In this document: one piece after another, positions 1 to 9,959 of the stretch | Numbering within the stretch: position 1 is the first letter of the stretch | Layout of the letters: every line of letters begins with the position of its first letter | Assembly: GCA_019155205.2 (NCBI GenBank) | Contig: JAHNZQ020003150.1 | Coordinates: 1,685,317-1,749,316 of the forward strand | Source of the DNA: Gracilaria vermiculophylla | Taxonomy: Eukaryota; Rhodophyta; Florideophyceae; Gracilariales; Gracilariaceae | Length of the DNA stretch: 64,000 nucleotides | Direction of reading: 5' to 3' | The notes under the pieces: model-generated | What the model was told of the DNA's origin: nothing | Database searches by the model: none | What the model saw: the letters and a program-made list of their open reading frames with translations, nothing else | Translations under genes and position numbers: made by a program

Positions 1-975
1 AGATTCAGCAATCGGGTATTCTTCGTCATCAGAAGCGCGTCTTGTCTTTCGAGCAAAATCAAAGGCATTTTCGATGTTGTAAAACCTCCTGCCATGCAGA
101 AAAAAGGCAGTCGTTGTGAAAGCAAACAGGGTGACGACCCAACAAGCTATCAATACAACAAAAATCCCGGTTGGAATGACCGTTGCCGTTGCTCCGTCCT
201 CCTCAAACACACATGTTTCATTCACCGCGTCAAGTAGTACGTCAATGCGGAAAAATACAGAGAGGAAATTTTCATTGCGAAGCATGCGTTTGGCGAAGAA
301 CTGCCAATGATTCCGAAAGGGAAACATAATTTCGGTCTTTGTAAACTCCCGCTTTTCATCATCTATGTCGTATTTGTCAAAAACCGGTGTCATCCACATA
401 ACGTTTTCGTCTTCTTTGTCACCAAATTTGACTCTCACACACTCGTCTCCGAATTCGGTTAACATGCAAAATGGCTCACTGTTTGCGGTTGAAAGCTCAC
501 GCGTATCATTAAGTTTAAATTTGAAGTACACCTTTTCGCCGCAGCTCACACGCATTGTTTTGGACTCGAGGCTGAAATTTCCGAGGCGGATGGACACCTC
601 ATCGCCATCAACACTGAGGCACGATCCGACTGCTGTTCGAGCTTCTGGCGAGAACTGGTGCTTCTCGAATCCTGTCTCTAGGCTTGGCACCACGGAAACG
701 CACTTTTCAATAATCTTATTTTTCGTTGTTGTGGAGAATGAAAATGTTGAATAGTTCACTTCGAGAATCAAAAACAAAATAACTGTGCATACGGTTAAAA
801 ACTTGATGCGGCGTTTATGAGACTGCATTCGTACCGTTCGACGGCATGCTAGCAGGTTGCATTCGTACACGGCGTTAAGATTCTTGAAAGTTTTCAGCAT
901 CAATAGTTCAACAAACAAGTTGATTATTGTGATAGAAATGCTCACAACAGGGGATGGAAAACCAACTATCACCAT
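1..975 (-). CDS. Partial multi-pass membrane protein, unknown function (runs off left edge)
   Basis: The minus strand is open from an ATG at 975 to base 1 (325 codons, no stop), so the C-terminus lies outside the window. The ATG is the first after an in-frame TGA. Visible architecture: a hydrophobic segment near residues 5-30, a basic stretch (RRTVRMQSHKRR), a second hydrophobic helix about residues 57-70, then an ectodomain of about 190 residues with several Cys and N-x-S/T sequons. A third helix follows (about 275-300, IFVVLIACWVVTLFAFTTTA), then a short cytosolic tail (RRFYNIENAF, acidic DDEEY). I do not recognise the family. The layout suggests a surface or endomembrane protein. Intron-free as far as seen. 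The decayed ORF at 2900-3349 has a similar TM-plus-tail plan and may be a relative. Confidence that it is coding is good; function is unknown. Confidence 0.75.
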   Translation of the reverse strand, partial: MVIVGFPSPVVSISITIINLFVELLMLKTFKNLNAVYECNLLACRRTVRMQSHKRRIKFLTVCTVILFLILEVNYSTFSFSTTTKNKIIEKCVSVVPSLETGFEKHQFSPEARTAVGSCLSVDGDEVSIRLGNFSLESKTMRVSCGEKVYFKFKLNDTRELSTANSEPFCMLTEFGDECVRVKFGDKEDENVMWMTPVFDKYDIDDEKREFTKTEIMFPFRNHWQFFAKRMLRNENFLSVFFRIDVLLDAVNETCVFEEDGATATVIPTGIFVVLIACWVVTLFAFTTTAFFLHGRRFYNIENAFDFARKTRRASDDEEYPIAES

Positions 976-2899
976 ATTGTTAGTGAGATCTTGAACACTA
1001 GTATATCATTTTTGCTCTTCTTTTCGTCATCCAGACCAAGTGCGCTCGGTGTGTGTGGGTGTGTGGGTGTAGGCGCGTTTGTTTTGAAGTTCGAAGAAAC
1101 GCCCAAAAACTTCTTTTACCTTTGGTCACCTTGCTGTCGTGTTCCAATTTATACACTCCACATATTTCTCACAAAGTTTAAAGCCAAACAGAGGATTTTG
1201 TTCTAGCCCCAACCATCACATTCAAAATACAGTTGAGACATGGCAATGCATCTCATTTCGTCGGGAAAATCTCTGCCTTGCTGCTTGAAACTCAGTCGCG
1301 ACTCCCCGTAACCTTACGCGGTACACAAATAATCAGAGACAGCTTGACTCCTGAATCTGAAAAAAATGACGTTGCTTTAAGCGTGATGGGATCTCCAGAA
1401 AAACGCATGGAGGCATTATGCCCTCACATCCCGGTTGTGCGGAAACGGCGGGAACAAATGGCACACAGTAGAATGAGATGACGACGAATGCTTGAAACTT
1501 TTGAGTTGCCTGTCTCCCTGTTGGCGGACGTCGCCCTTACGTTGCTTTGTTTCACGCCTCCGAGATGACCACAAACTGATATAGACGTACAGTGGTGAGT
1601 CCGTCATAATTGTGGTCAGAATTGGAACACGTGGCTATGGTCTACATCCTGCTTATCAGTCGCTTTGCCAAGATTGCTCGCTTCCCCCGTCACAAGTCGG
1701 GTGGAGTGCAAGCGGCGGCCTTCACATTATTATTGTGGGAGCTGGCCCATGTGGCGCGCCGCTCGGCGTCCGAAGGGGAGCTTGCTCGAGGTTTGGCCCC
1801 TTAGCAAAAGTCCCTACGGCCCCTGACGACAACGGGAAGAGAGAGAAAGAGGGGGGTAGGAGGGAGGTTCCCATCGGTTTTGGCCCGCGCATGTCCAATC
1901 GCTCTATTCGCCCTCGAGACTACTGCGAGATCTAGCACAATTACTGTATGTTAACTGCTCGACAGCGTGTGGATACTGTGCGCTGTGAGAATCAGCGGTT
2001 GCAAACACATCACTCACACTTTAACCCGTCTATGACGAGAAAACGGATTTCTTCATTCAAGCTGCAACCCAACAGTATACAGGGTTTGTATTTGTTGTCA
2101 ACAGTGCTGTTGCGTGTCGATCCACGTGGCTGGCGCAACGAGAGGTGGAGGCGGAGCGTGGTGCGGAAGCAAGACGACGGCGCTTGTGTCTTGCGACTGG
2201 CCCCTGACTCCCCGCAGTAAGAGTGCAGAAGGAGACGTCCGGCTTTTACAGGCGCGAGGGGGGTCGGAGTCTTTGTCGCCAACATTTTCCTACTTTCGTC
2301 CCGTCGCCCCAGGTGGATGGGCGCTACCATTCGCTTCAGGCCCCTGTACCGACCGGCGGTGCAGTGGACAGAGGAGCGAAGGAGGGCTGGAATTACACTG
2401 GGTTAAAAACAATTCGGCGGCCTTGAATGACGGCCGGTAATTGGATGCCGCGCCTTATGGCGGCATCCAAGCTGCAGGGTAGCAGCACAAGTGCATTTAC
2501 TTATTCATTTGTGGACAACATACATTACCATGTGTATGATAAAAAACACCTACATGCTTCAAGCATGCTTTTTATGTATTTCAGAAGTTGTTCTGAGATT
2601 TTTGTACAAGCTGCTCACCTCTCACACCCCAGCAACGTGAAATATATAATACATTTGTTTTGAGAGCACCTTTGGAAAATAGTTCAGAGAAGTTTCACAC
2701 ATTCGTAGTAATTAAAATTAAAGTAAAAAGTGCATTTGTTCTCTTCGTTTACATACTTTCAGGGTACGCCCAATTTTGAGTTTTAGGCGATGGTTCAGAG
2801 AGCTTTTTTTTAAATATTTCAGCCGCCAATTTCCAAAAAGCAATTCAAATACGATGAATGGAAAATATATATATTTCAAGTGGGCGGTACAGGTCTTGT
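976..2899. other. Intergenic region, no gene recognised
   Basis: The stretch holds only short overlapping ORFs on both strands with no recognisable protein. It includes a small GT-rich patch near 1050-1075 and a moderately GC-rich block (about 1610-2460). Part of it may be the 5' flank of the minus-strand gene ending at 975. No repeat shared with the rest of the window was noticed. Confidence 0.4.
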
Positions 2900-3349
2900 T
2901 TACCTCTCTGCAACTGTACCTCTCCGCAACTGCAGAACGTAAACGGGCGTCTCATTGACATTTTCGACAGAGACTGTCGCATCAACAATGTTCTCATTGC
3001 TGATACCTCTCGGAGGCAGTAGTACCTTTGACCAGTCGCATGAATTGTTCAAGTCAAACATCACCTTCCTTTCGCAGCACGTCAAGCCTACAAATAGAAT
3101 GATTGAGCAACACCAAATAGAAACCAACAGACCCACAACAGCGCCTGGGACTCGAGTGACACTACAGGCTTCAAAGAACGTGCAAGTTGATTGTCTGGAA
3201 CCCAAAAGCACTCTATAAAGTATTGCATCAAGATCCAGATGGGTTTCACCACTGAGAATTAATGTTATTAGTCTCTGACTAATTTTGTCCTAAGATTCTA
3301 GTCGGAAATAGAGCTTCACGTCTGTGAATTTAGTTTCATTTGCTGACAT
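2900..3349 (-). pseudogene. Decayed membrane-protein gene, possible relative of the gene at 1-975
   Basis: Minus-strand frame from an ATG at 3349 (MSANETKFTDVKLYFRLES) to a TAA at about 2900, broken by one in-frame TAG after residue 19. The remainder is open for about 130 codons. It has a Cys-bearing stretch (STCTFFEACSVT) and a strong transmembrane segment (GAVVGLLVSIWCCSIILFVG). A juxtamembrane tail follows (CCERKVMFDLNNSCDWSK). The ectodomain-helix-short-tail order resembles the C-terminal third of the protein at 1-975, on the same strand about 2 kb away. Shared ancestry is an inference from architecture, not from a clear alignment. The stop and the missing N-terminal ectodomain make it look like a gene relic; a spliced gene with an exon boundary near the stop is the alternative. 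Confidence 0.4.
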
Positions 3350-4093
3350 TTCAAGTTCATCCGGGTCCCGGAGCGAAACAGGTTTTCAGCGCACTAATTT
3401 GAGGTGGGCATTAAAAAGTATCAACATGCCTTTGCAATAGTCACCATTTCCACTCGCTTAGCAATGAGCAGATTCTGCTGAGTTATGACTATGGTGATTT
3501 ACTCTGTCGCGGAGCTGCTCTGGTTCGTTTCCATTGAGAGGTCGCATCAGATGTAAGGCAAAAAGAAAGTATTTGATTTTCGTCACTATCGCGCGAAATC
3601 GTGAATTCGGACATGAACTCACAGAGATTTGCGTCTCTGGTGTAGAAATCTAACGGGTCGTCACTGCACGAGAAGTTTCATTAAAAGACATCCCACGACA
3701 ACATGACAACGCAAAATCATTTTTACAGCTGTGCCTCATACTGCGGAGTGGTAGTTGTTCAAAGAATGCATTTCTGAATGTGGGAATCTTTCGAAATGCC
3801 TTACTTGTTTTATGTTTACAACAGTTAACCATTCAAGTGCTCAAAATGAAATGATTTTGAAACGTTGGCGCATGGTGCCTGATTGAAAGAGTAAGGCGAG
3901 GCTCTGCCTGCAACTAAAAGTTTCGCAATATTTTTTCCTCGTTCAAAACGTGCTTCTTTGTTGACGTCATCCGTTGTTCTCATGAAACTCGAGCGAAGTG
4001 CTACATAAACCAGAATTGTCGTCCTCGATGGGATGGTAGCTTGGCTCTTCATCCACAAGTGAACCTCATTTTTCTCTAGTTTCTTGAATCTCG
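3350..4093. other. Intergenic region, no gene recognised
   Basis: AT-leaning sequence upstream of the small secreted-protein gene. Only short ORFs in shadow frames are present. It probably contains that gene's promoter, but no TATA box or other site stands out. Confidence 0.35.
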
Positions 4094-4612
4094 ATGAAGT
4101 TTCCAAAAACCATGCTTCCATTCGTTGTGTTGTGCTCCGTTCTTTTTCTTTTGAAGACTCCTGCAGTTTTTGGCATTCAGATACGATTGGTGGTTTGCAA
4201 CTACAAGGATGGCTGTGGAACCGATGATGGATATGTGGTGGATTGTGGACATAACAATTACACAAGGGGTTTGGCAATAATGAAAACCATTGAGGATGGA
4301 AAATCTTACATCATCACTGAGCGAATTGATTTACCAAAGAGCCTTTTGGAGTTCTCACTTGATCCAGACGATTCCCCACTTCAGTCTCATTCTCCTGACC
4401 TTCCACCACCACCTGCTGTATTAGATCCCAACACAGTGCCTCCCAAGTTACTGAATCAACCTCGTTGTTTCAGAATTTCTCCTGAACAGTTTCGAAATGG
4501 TCGCTACTTTCCTACTGTTCGAAGCTTAAGAATGCGTTGTCATGCACAGATCGATTCTCAGGCATATCGAAATTGTATAAGGGGCGCCTCTCGGAGATGC
4601 GCAAACAATTAG
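4094..4612 (+). CDS. Small secreted Cys-containing protein, unknown family
   Basis: 172-codon ORF with a clear N-terminal signal peptide: MKFPKTM, a hydrophobic core LPFVVLCSVLFLLKTPAVFG, then the mature start near IQIRLVVC. The mature part has seven Cys in two clusters (residues about 34-52 and 135-168). A proline-rich hinge (DLPPPPAVLDPNTVPP, about 113-128) separates them. It is likely exported or anchored in the cell-wall space. The same frame continues after the TAG through a second stop into an open stretch to 4903 (including FRPCGNMLNCASFHP), so the gene may once have been longer or may be an early pseudogene. I do not recognise a domain. The signal peptide supports a real gene; the function is unknown. 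Confidence 0.55.
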   Translation: MKFPKTMLPFVVLCSVLFLLKTPAVFGIQIRLVVCNYKDGCGTDDGYVVDCGHNNYTRGLAIMKTIEDGKSYIITERIDLPKSLLEFSLDPDDSPLQSHSPDLPPPPAVLDPNTVPPKLLNQPRCFRISPEQFRNGRYFPTVRSLRMRCHAQIDSQAYRNCIRGASRRCANN

Positions 4613-4903
4613 GAAACTAGTGTCTACGGGACAATTGACCTCAAATGAGGCAAATATTGCCGAAGCTCTAGAACACCAAAAATGATATTAGTATCAGTGC
4701 CACATGTGTTAGAAGCGTCGGGTCTTACAACGCTTCACCATCAGTGGGTGGTAGAAAACGAAATCATACTTCTTCAAGAAGTCGTAAAAAGCCAAGAGCG
4801 ATATGAGTTTGTGGTCCAATCATTTGCAAAAAACTTCAGGCCCTGCGGCAATATGTTGAACTGTGCTTCATTCCATCCAGAATCCGGCCAGATTTGGCGG
4901 TGA
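4613..4903 (+). pseudogene. In-frame continuation of the secreted-protein gene beyond its stop
   Basis: The 4094 reading frame resumes after stops near 4610 and about 4645 and is open from 4682 to 4903. The translation looks protein-like (HHQWVVENEIILLQEVVK, a helix-forming stretch, then CGNMLNC). Same phase, close spacing and Cys content suggest the lost C-terminal half of the upstream protein. This is inference; chance openness over 74 codons is possible. Confidence 0.25.
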
Positions 4904-4951
4904 CCTGGACTGAAGCTACCTCATTAAAAGCATCACTTGCTCACGTCCTCT

Positions 4952-5239
4952 TGTAGTTAATGTAGTTTGTGCAGTGCAACGTTTCGATAAACTTCAATAA
5001 GCGCAATCCTCTTTTATCTTGATCACTCAGCTTGTCTTATATCTTCCGTCCAACTTAATGCTAGAACTGTGCTTATAGAGTGTTTTCTATCACATCTACT
5101 ATATAGTATTGTTCTAAGTTATTTCTATAATAAACCATCAAAAATGTAAATCATGTTCTTCTACAGAATCTTCTAAAACTATCTAGACGGAATCCGTTTT
5201 CAGCTGCTTTAATGAAAAACTCTAGAGCTCTCCACAACA
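4952..5239 (-). repeat. 3' LTR of a minus-strand copia remnant
   Basis: On the minus strand the sequence TTGAGAGGG (polypurine tract) is followed by TGTTGTGGAGAGCTCTAG at 5239, the expected LTR start. The left edge is at a TGTAGTT on the plus strand (4952 or 4961), which reads CTACA on the minus strand. The LTRs at 16353-16568 and 30135-30404 end the same way. Sequence is only loosely similar to those LTRs, so it is a related but separate subfamily. No matching 5' LTR exists in the window. Confidence 0.6.
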
Positions 5240-7290
5240 TACCCTCTCAACTTAATAACTGCTTGAGTCCTAGGTTCTCCATATTCCCAATGCTTAATAT
5301 TTGATAATGATTTTGTAAAAATGTCTGTTGTCATAATACTTGCATAACAGTACTTAACATCCTCTACATTTTATTCTACACAGTCTTGAACATAAAAATG
5401 TCAAAGTGCAAAATCCTTCGGCGATTTGGTACCCTCCTTTCATTTTAGATAACAAATTTGTGGAATGATTATCAACATAAACTCGAAAAGGGTTGATATT
5501 TTTTGAGATCAAATTCTTTAAAACTTTTGACACCATTGTTCTTCTTTAACTGCTTCCGTGTGTGTAATTAATTCTGTTTCTGTAGTTTATAAAGCCATAC
5601 ATTTATATATTCGACTGCTCTATGATAGTAAAATATTTCCAGAAAAAGATGCAAATCCTGAAATTGACTTTTTAGACTCTTTATTTCTTCATATTGCGCC
5701 GCGAAATAGTTCCAAATTATATTCTGACTATATTTTGTACAGAAAAAATTATTATTTTTATATATAACGATCAACTCTTTTGCGAGCTCTCCATTGATTC
5801 TTTAAATATTTTCCGAAAAGCATTGACTCAGAATCTCTGTAGCATAAGCAGATTTAGGTGTTGCTCCGAGACTTAATAACAGTAGCTATCCAACACATTC
5901 TCTGTACGGTATATTGTTCAGTGTATGTTCTTCTTCAAGAATTTTCCAATGCCGATTCGTGTCAAGTGATGTTTTTATACTCTTACAAATCTCCATATTA
6001 CATTTCTTAAGCACAGTACTAGCAAACCTTTCCTATCTTACTTTCATCAAACCTCTTTTCCGATTAAAAACTATTTTGATTCCCAATATGTGACCAACGT
6101 CTCCAAAATCTTTCATTTCCAGTTCTGGTATCAGTTTTTCTTTTACGATCCCATTCGTGAAGTAATCGTACTTGTGTTCAAAAGATCATCCACGTACATT
6201 ACAATATAGGTATTTTGACCACAGATGCTTTTGATAAAGATTATATGATCTGCAAATGATTTCTGAAAGTTGAGGTCAACATGACCTTCACTGGAAACTG
6301 CGAACCATGCCTTTGGCGCATGTTTGAACACATAAATTGATTTACGTGGTTCCAGAAATTATCTGAATTTATGTAATCAATAAAAACTTTTGTTTGTTCC
6401 ATAAAAAGTTTTTCTTCGAAATGTCTACTTACAGATGCAATTTTCATACCCATTTTGCAGATGAACATTTTTTGTTGTATTACCATAGTCTGCATTATGC
6501 GTGAAGACGCCATACACACAACTGAAGCATACGTTTTGAAATGATCAGTTCCATACTTTCGTTGATAGCTTTTGCACACCAGTCTTGTTTTAAATAGTTT
6601 ATCGTGGTTCCTGGTCTTTGGTTTCATGTTCAAGAATTATTTTGATTCTAGACTTTACAAAACTTTTTTTTCATAGAACCACTTTCATGTTTGGTTTCAA
6701 TGTATAGAATTCAATTTTTGTTATATCGCTGTAGTCCAGTATGTTTTTTTGAGCATCACATAGAGCTTCATGTACTGTTTTGGGTTCAAAGTCGTTCTCG
6801 AGTATCATAACAGCGCCAGTAGTAGAGTCTTCGGCTTCCACTTCAGGTTCATAAGTGAATCAGGTTGACTGTTTACGAGCTCTACCACTTCTTTCTCGAA
6901 CTATTTCTATTTCTTGTTCACTTTCTGAAGCTGTGTTGTATGCTTCAAAAGTTTCTGAATCATGTTTTTAGTTGGTATTTGTCTCAATACTTATTTTTTT
7001 ACCCTTCTTGGGCTCTGTAGACATTTATTCCTATGTACAAATAATATTGGTGCTTTTACAAAATACTATAGTTCCATTAACAATCACCCGTTTAGTATCG
7101 TTTTTCATAATGCGATATTGTTTTCGTTCACATTCCAGAAATTTGCAAACTTTTGATTATGCATCCAATTTCTTTTTTTGGCTATTTCGTATGAAAACAT
7201 ATGCCTTGCAACCAAATATTTTGAGATGAGAAATATTTCGTTTCTTTCCAAACCATGTTTGGTGGAGACTACAGTCCTGTAGTGCAACAA
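5240..7290 (-). pseudogene. Copia-type pol remnant (reverse transcriptase and RNase H, minus strand)
   Basis: Read on the minus strand this is a decayed Ty1/copia pol. From high to low coordinates it shows the linker after integrase (near 7290-6700) and RT segments (TRLVCKSYQRKYGTDHF near 6590; MFICKMGMKIA near 6470). Then come APKAWF near 6315 and the catalytic YVDDLL near 6190. The RNase H end (FRVYVDNHSTNLLSKM) lies near 5480, and a TTDIFTKSL-like tail near 5320 precedes the purine tract. Frameshifts and stops are frequent, and the gag, protease and most of integrase are absent. The break at 7290 abuts unrelated GC-richer DNA. Catalytic RT residues survive in sequence but there is no intact ORF. 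Dead element; family assignment is secure. Confidence 0.75.
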
Positions 7291-7890
7291 CCCGCATGCG
7301 AGGAAACACCACGAGACGTTCGTGACCTTCCTCTATAAGAGTCGTCCCAGAGAGTAAAGCCCACTCGAGGGAACAGCACGACTAAGTCGGATCGTAAGGC
7401 CCCAGGCGATTCCCTCTGCATTAGGTCAGAGAGACTGAAGAAGCAGATCCTCACAAGGTAGATGTTTGAGGCGTGTCCCTATCTTCCTAGGAGGTGAATG
7501 GAAATAACGGAGCGCGGGCCGTTAGGCTTGCATAATCCACGACGATGGTGGCTATACCGCAGTAGTACGCGATGGGGTGCCGCAGAGGCAGACAGCGGCA
7601 AAGCCGGGAAGAAACGTTATGTTAGGGCGAGACAGTAATATTGATGAAATTAATCTCAAGGATGGTCAGTCTTGGCGATCAACCCGGATGAGCCACCGTG
7701 AGACACGGGATAGTACTCGGTGAGGAATGGATATCGGCGCAGGGGAAGAAAGACGTTGCGCCTTTTTTCCTGTTTTTCCCCGCGTTGCGCTTTTCTCTAT
7801 TTCACCCAGCATGTTCCTATCTTTCGCCGTCTCCCGGGATGTTTCCTACTCTGATCCTGCCATTTTCATTTCTGTTCACCTTGAATCACC
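7291..7890. other. Non-coding stretch, nothing recognised
   Basis: Moderately GC-rich DNA between the copia remnant and the dispersed repeat at 7895. ORFs are short, overlapping and without recognisable domains. It may be a remnant of an older insertion. Confidence 0.3.
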
Positions 7891-7894
7891 AGGT

Positions 7895-8340
7895 AAAGTC
7901 TGTTTCAAAAGTATAGGACACCTGGCATTTTGATGCAAATCATCGTTTTTAGTACTGTAGTGCTACCGAAATTAGTTTTCAAAAAACTTCAAGTTAAAAA
8001 ACCGTTTCAATATCATAGGACATTTCCCTTTCAACATTCATTTTGCCTTCTTCAGTAGATGATTTTCGCTTTTGTGTACCAAATAATACTAATTCAACGC
8101 TTTTGCATCGCGTTTTTCTGACTTCCCATACTTAAAATATTCATAGTTTTCCCGCTATTTCCAATACTTTTCTTTTAATCAAAACCTGTTCAGAATGGCC
8201 TGTAATGGCCATAAATCATTCTAACGAGTACAGATTATTCGTTTTCAAGAGGTTTGAAGTAAATCTAACGCGTAAGTAATTGCGTGGCATTAGTGTATAG
8301 CAATCAAATAACGTTTTCCATTGCTATAGACTACTAAACT
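7895..8340 (+). repeat. Old dispersed AT-rich repeat, copy 1
   Basis: This segment aligns by eye with 33180-33640 in the same orientation. Both contain TTTTGATGCAAA, then CATCGTTTT, a TTCAAAAAA/AGTTA block, ATTTTGCCTT, and a TGGTCATAAAT or TGGCCATAAAT block. Both then have a TTTTCAA...GACTTGAAG / AGGTTTGAAG block. No coding capacity is seen. Divergence is high, so this is an old non-autonomous repeat of unknown class; exact ends were not determined. Confidence 0.5.
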
Positions 8341-8717
8341 GGGGCGCTATCTTGGTGAAAAACCAGTTTCCATTTCTGATATGATCTGAATGGCAAGTTT
8401 TTTTCACAGAAACATGACGAGCGATTTGTACCGGTTCACTGGTGGGGGTCCATATGCCACACACACGGCGGAAGACGGAGAGCAGAGTCCGGTTCTTGTC
8501 CACCCGGTGGAGCTTTCGCATGATGTAGGTGAGGGATCAAGATAGCGACATTTAGAGGAAAGAGAAGAAGAAAGCGGGCAGAGTACAAAGAAGAAAAGGA
8601 TGAAAATCGGAAGATGCGGAAAAGCGTTCAAAAGACGATTTAAGCACTCGTGAAGGCAATGAATGTTCGACTTTGTCAAATTATGGATAGCCAGTTTCTG
8701 GACAAGCCATTCTGTGG

Positions 8718-8807
8718 ATTCCTCAACAAAGCAGAGACGCTCTGTGCAGAGCCACTAATCAGAGGATTAGTGGCTTTGCAATGAGAGTCTCTGCTATGTT
8801 GAGGAAT
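8718..8807. repeat. Long near-perfect hairpin (43-nt arms, 4-nt loop)
   Basis: Left arm 8718-8760 and right arm 8765-8807 are reverse complements over 43 positions with about six mismatches, around the loop AGAG. The outer ends are ATTCCTCAAC and GTTGAGGAAT. The arm pairing stops abruptly at both outer ends. It could be a tiny fold-back element or a precursor-like small-RNA hairpin; the sequence cannot decide. No other copy was noticed in the window. Confidence 0.7.
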
Positions 8808-8868
8808 GCTGCAGCAGAGAGGTTTGATCGCGATCCAGGAAGTGCCAGGGCTCCCCTACACATTATTC

Positions 8869-8929
8869 TGTTGGAAAACAGATGAGCTATTTGCGCTATA
8901 CTCTCTAGTGACCATTTGAACTATCAACA
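8869..8929. mobile_element. TRIM-like solo LTR, internally deleted, with TATTC target duplication
   Basis: Starts TGTTGGAAAACAGATGAGCT and ends AACTATCAACA, matching the 80-bp terminal repeats of the mini-element at 40429-40969 but lacking about 20 internal bases. It is flanked by the perfect 5-bp direct repeat TATTC (8864-8868 and 8930-8934), as expected for integrase-mediated insertion. It is therefore a solo LTR at an independent site. Confidence 0.85.
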
Positions 8930-9591
8930 TATTCAACATGTCCAAATGCATTTTGACGGGCTCCACGGTTCTCAACCCTCAAAAAAAAACATTGCACAAA
9001 ATAACAATCATTCTGTCGCATGTTAAAATACAAACGCCTATGCTTCCTCAGATCCTCTAGTATTATAGGAAGCATTCACCAGATTAGGCAACAATCTTCA
9101 GAAACTCAGAGTTTACACAACCATATTCCTCGGTCTCCAAATCTGAAGCCAAATATTGATCACTTCGTCAATAACAAACAGCATCCACTAACGCCACATC
9201 CTCTGTTACCCACTTTCGCGCGGTTGAAAAATCAAAAAAGCATCGTGCAACCGTCTCATCTCTTGAACGTTGTCCTGCGCCCTCCACTTTTTTACTTTAC
9301 CAGGCTGCGCTCTTCACCAGGCTGCGCTTTCATTGCACTTTACTTCAGCCCGGAATAACAGCAATGGCTCTGCTACAGACGTATCACAGGCTGAAAAGGT
9401 AGGTTACGCTAAAGATTCAGCTCATGCTGATTGCGTTGGCTTTGCTAAAGATTCAGTATACGTTAGGTTACAGTTGTTCCGTGCTTCTCTTAACTATTTT
9501 CAAAATCATTTCGGGAGCTGCAAGGTCTTGGCTGAAAGCTTCGATCGCAATCATCTAGTAAACGCTTGCGAAGGTTACGGTACTTGCATTG
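8930..9591. other. Intergenic stretch with one doubtful small ORF
   Basis: A 108-codon plus-strand ORF at 9270-9596 runs into the GYP1 LTR. It contains two similar short segments (VGYAKDSAHAD and VGFAKDSVY) that reflect a short DNA duplication (AAAGATTCAG repeated). I see no domain or signal peptide and do not regard it as an established gene. The rest shows nothing recognisable. Confidence 0.3.
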
Positions 9592-9943
9592 TGTAACACA
9601 GGAGATTTGGAAGAAGTCTGGCCAGGCCCACGCTCTTCTCCAGGGTGGGTCTGGCTTTGTTTTATAGTGAGTCTTAAAACTAGACGTTAAGCGTCTTGCC
9701 TTCTACTTTATCTACTTGTACGTTCGTAGCGCACGGCGCTTTGTCATCGTGCGCTTGAACTGTGCGATGCGTGCTTGAAGTGCTTGAGGCACACGACGCA
9801 ATGTTGCGCAGTGGCTTGAACCAAGCGTCGTGCTGACAAACTGCAATGTTCTCGTGCGCCGCTTTGCGAGGTGAAGGGAGAAGGCTTGCAGTTTGGAACG
9901 CGACTCGCTTGAATCGATAGGGTATATGGCTGGGTTTGTTACA
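9592..9943 (-). repeat. GYP1 3' LTR (left on plus strand)
   Basis: 352 bp, plus-strand ends TGTAACACAGGAG and GGGTTTGTTACA, giving TG...CA termini with TGTAAC/GTTACA inverted ends. It aligns along its full length with 15203-15554. On the minus strand it is preceded by the purine-rich tract AAAAGGGAGGCGAG (9944-9957), the expected plus-strand primer. Confidence 0.9.
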
Positions 9944-9959
9944 CTCGCCTCCCTTTTGG

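Noticed and set aside
2010..2330. 106-codon minus-strand ORF and overlapping plus ORFs at 1.6-2.4 kb
   Set aside because: No signal peptide, domain or repeat relation; all frames are similarly open in this GC-richer block.
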